Notes under the pieces: model-generated
What the model was told of the DNA's origin: nothing
Seen by the model: the letters and a program-made list of their open reading frames with translations, nothing else
Database searches by the model: none
DNA from: Lachnospiraceae bacterium
GTDB taxonomy: Bacteria > Bacillota_A > Clostridia > Lachnospirales > Lachnospiraceae
NCBI GenBank assembly: GCA_017996675.1
Contig: JAGOGN010000012.1
Coordinates: 1-17,617 of the forward strand
DNA length: 17,617 bases
Reading direction: 5' to 3'
Program-made: the position numbers and the translations under genes
In this document: positions 16,800 to 17,617 of the stretch, piece after piece
Layout of the letters: each line of letters starts with the position of its first letter
Position numbering within the stretch: the first letter of the stretch is position 1

Positions 16800-16830
16800 T
16801 GAATAAGATTGAAGAAACCAGGAGAATATA

Positions 16831-17617
16831 ATGAACACAACAGAAACCTTTCACGGTAGTGATATTGAAAAAATTGAAGAGCGATTCCATATTCCAAAAG
16901 ACCAGATCATACAATTTGGCTCGAATGTAAATCCATATGGATTATCTCCACTTTTGCAGGAGGAACTCTCTAAAAAAATAAACTGCATCACGAACTATCC
17001 AGATCCATCTTACCGGGAGTTACGTAATAGCATTGGAAAATATTGTGCCTGTTCGCCGGATCATATTTTGGTTGGAAACGGTTCTACCGAATTAATCAGC
17101 CATATGGCTCACTTTTTACGTCCGCAGTCTGCTTTGGTCATTGCTCCTACTTATTCTGAGTATGCCCGTGAAATCGGACTTTCCGGCGGTCAGATTACTT
17201 ACTTCGAGCTAAAAGAAGAGTTTTCCTTTCAAATACAAGTAGACACTTTGCTAGAAGAGTTATCAAACTCCTATGATATGCTGATTTTATGTAACCCGAA
17301 TAATCCGACTTCAACAGCCATTCATCAACAAGATTTACATAAAATTTTATCCTTTGCGAAAGAGAGGAATACCTTTGTTGTGATCGACGAAACCTACATT
17401 GAATTTGATCCTGAAATGGACTCCATTACTGCAATTCCACTATCAGACTCCTTTGACAATTTAATTATTTTAAGAGGAATTTCTAAATTTTATGCTGCAC
17501 CTGGCCTTCGTTTAGGATATGCCATTACTTCAAATCTATCCTTAATTGCTCAGATCAATGAACAAAAAAATCCTTGGTCTGTAAACTCTTTGGCAGAACA
17601 AGCAGGTTGCATCATGT
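16831..17617 (+). CDS. PLP-dependent class I/II aminotransferase-fold enzyme, CobD/HisC-like (3' end cut by window edge)
   Basis: The first 262 residues are visible and stay in frame to the edge; relatives have about 350-370. Fold-type I PLP enzyme signatures: an N-terminal FHGSDIEKI and FGSNVNPYGLSP (29-40), GNGSTELI (83-90), NPNNPT (155-160), Asp186 in IDETYIEF for the pyridine nitrogen, the Schiff-base lysine Lys219 in GISKFYAAPGLRLGY (216-230), and the phosphate-binding arginine in GLRLGY. The HGS opening and the FYAxPGLRLGY loop resemble threonine-phosphate decarboxylase (CobD, which makes the cobalamin aminopropanol linker) more than histidinol-phosphate aminotransferase (HisC). The two are close enough that I leave the symbol empty. 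The ATG at 16831 has AGGAG about 6 nt upstream. Divergent from the DUF5717-like gene, with overlapping promoters; no cobalamin or histidine gene is visible beside it. Confidence 0.88.
   Translation, partial: MNTTETFHGSDIEKIEERFHIPKDQIIQFGSNVNPYGLSPLLQEELSKKINCITNYPDPSYRELRNSIGKYCACSPDHILVGNGSTELISHMAHFLRPQSALVIAPTYSEYAREIGLSGGQITYFELKEEFSFQIQVDTLLEELSNSYDMLILCNPNNPTSTAIHQQDLHKILSFAKERNTFVVIDETYIEFDPEMDSITAIPLSDSFDNLIILRGISKFYAAPGLRLGYAITSNLSLIAQINEQKNPWSVNSLAEQAGCIM

Noticed and set aside
16726..16914. N-terminal membrane helix of the large DUF5717-like protein
   Set aside because: The open frame there overlaps two promoters and the divergent gene; it is better explained as noncoding upstream sequence.
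1..17617. Insertion sequences, prophage, CRISPR arrays, toxin-antitoxin pairs, tRNA or rRNA genes
   Set aside because: None seen by eye: no transposase or integrase motifs, no regularly spaced repeats, and gene-dense housekeeping content throughout.

Overview
The window looks like a chromosomal segment from a low-GC Firmicute of class Clostridia, most likely a Lachnospiraceae relative. The basis is AT-rich DNA with strong AGGAGG-type ribosome sites, a Clostridia-style PanG ketopantoate reductase, and a cluster of large unrecognised proteins that I associate from memory with Lachnospiraceae. The taxonomic call is an inference. I see no mobile element, rRNA, tRNA, CRISPR array or obvious recent transfer, and every gene is intact except the two cut by the window edges.

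Left block (1-4465, minus strand): a consensus sigma-A type promoter (4437-4465) and a leader with a terminator-like hairpin (about 4365-4394) precede glpK (glycerol kinase). glpK overlaps gltX (glutamyl-tRNA synthetase) by 8 nt, and 33 nt later a UvrD/PcrA-type helicase begins and runs off the left edge. The leader suggests control by transcription attenuation, plausibly of the GlpP type.

Middle (4654-6239, plus strand): one gene for a PLP-dependent Orn/Lys/Arg decarboxylase-family enzyme, with its own consensus promoter and a perfect-stem terminator. The terminator is shared with the convergent operon on its right.

Right block (6245-16799, minus strand): eight tightly packed genes, apparently one transcription unit. 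Its promoter-proximal half encodes a 1180-aa protein with beta-rich ends and a helical-repeat middle (DUF5717-like), a degenerate Hsp70/actin-fold protein (DUF5716-like), a TPR protein and a coiled-coil protein with two membrane helices. Its distal half is a nearly complete vitamin B5/CoA route: PanG-like ketopantoate reductase, PanB, PanC and CoaBC. No panD (aspartate decarboxylase) is present.

Right edge (16742-17617, plus strand): a divergent CobD/HisC-like PLP enzyme begins and runs off the window. Its promoter and that of the eight-gene unit overlap through a palindromic shared -10 region, so the two should compete.

The best candidate for an undescribed system is the four-gene Hsp70-like/TPR/membrane module at 10053-16725, transcribed into the CoA pathway genes.
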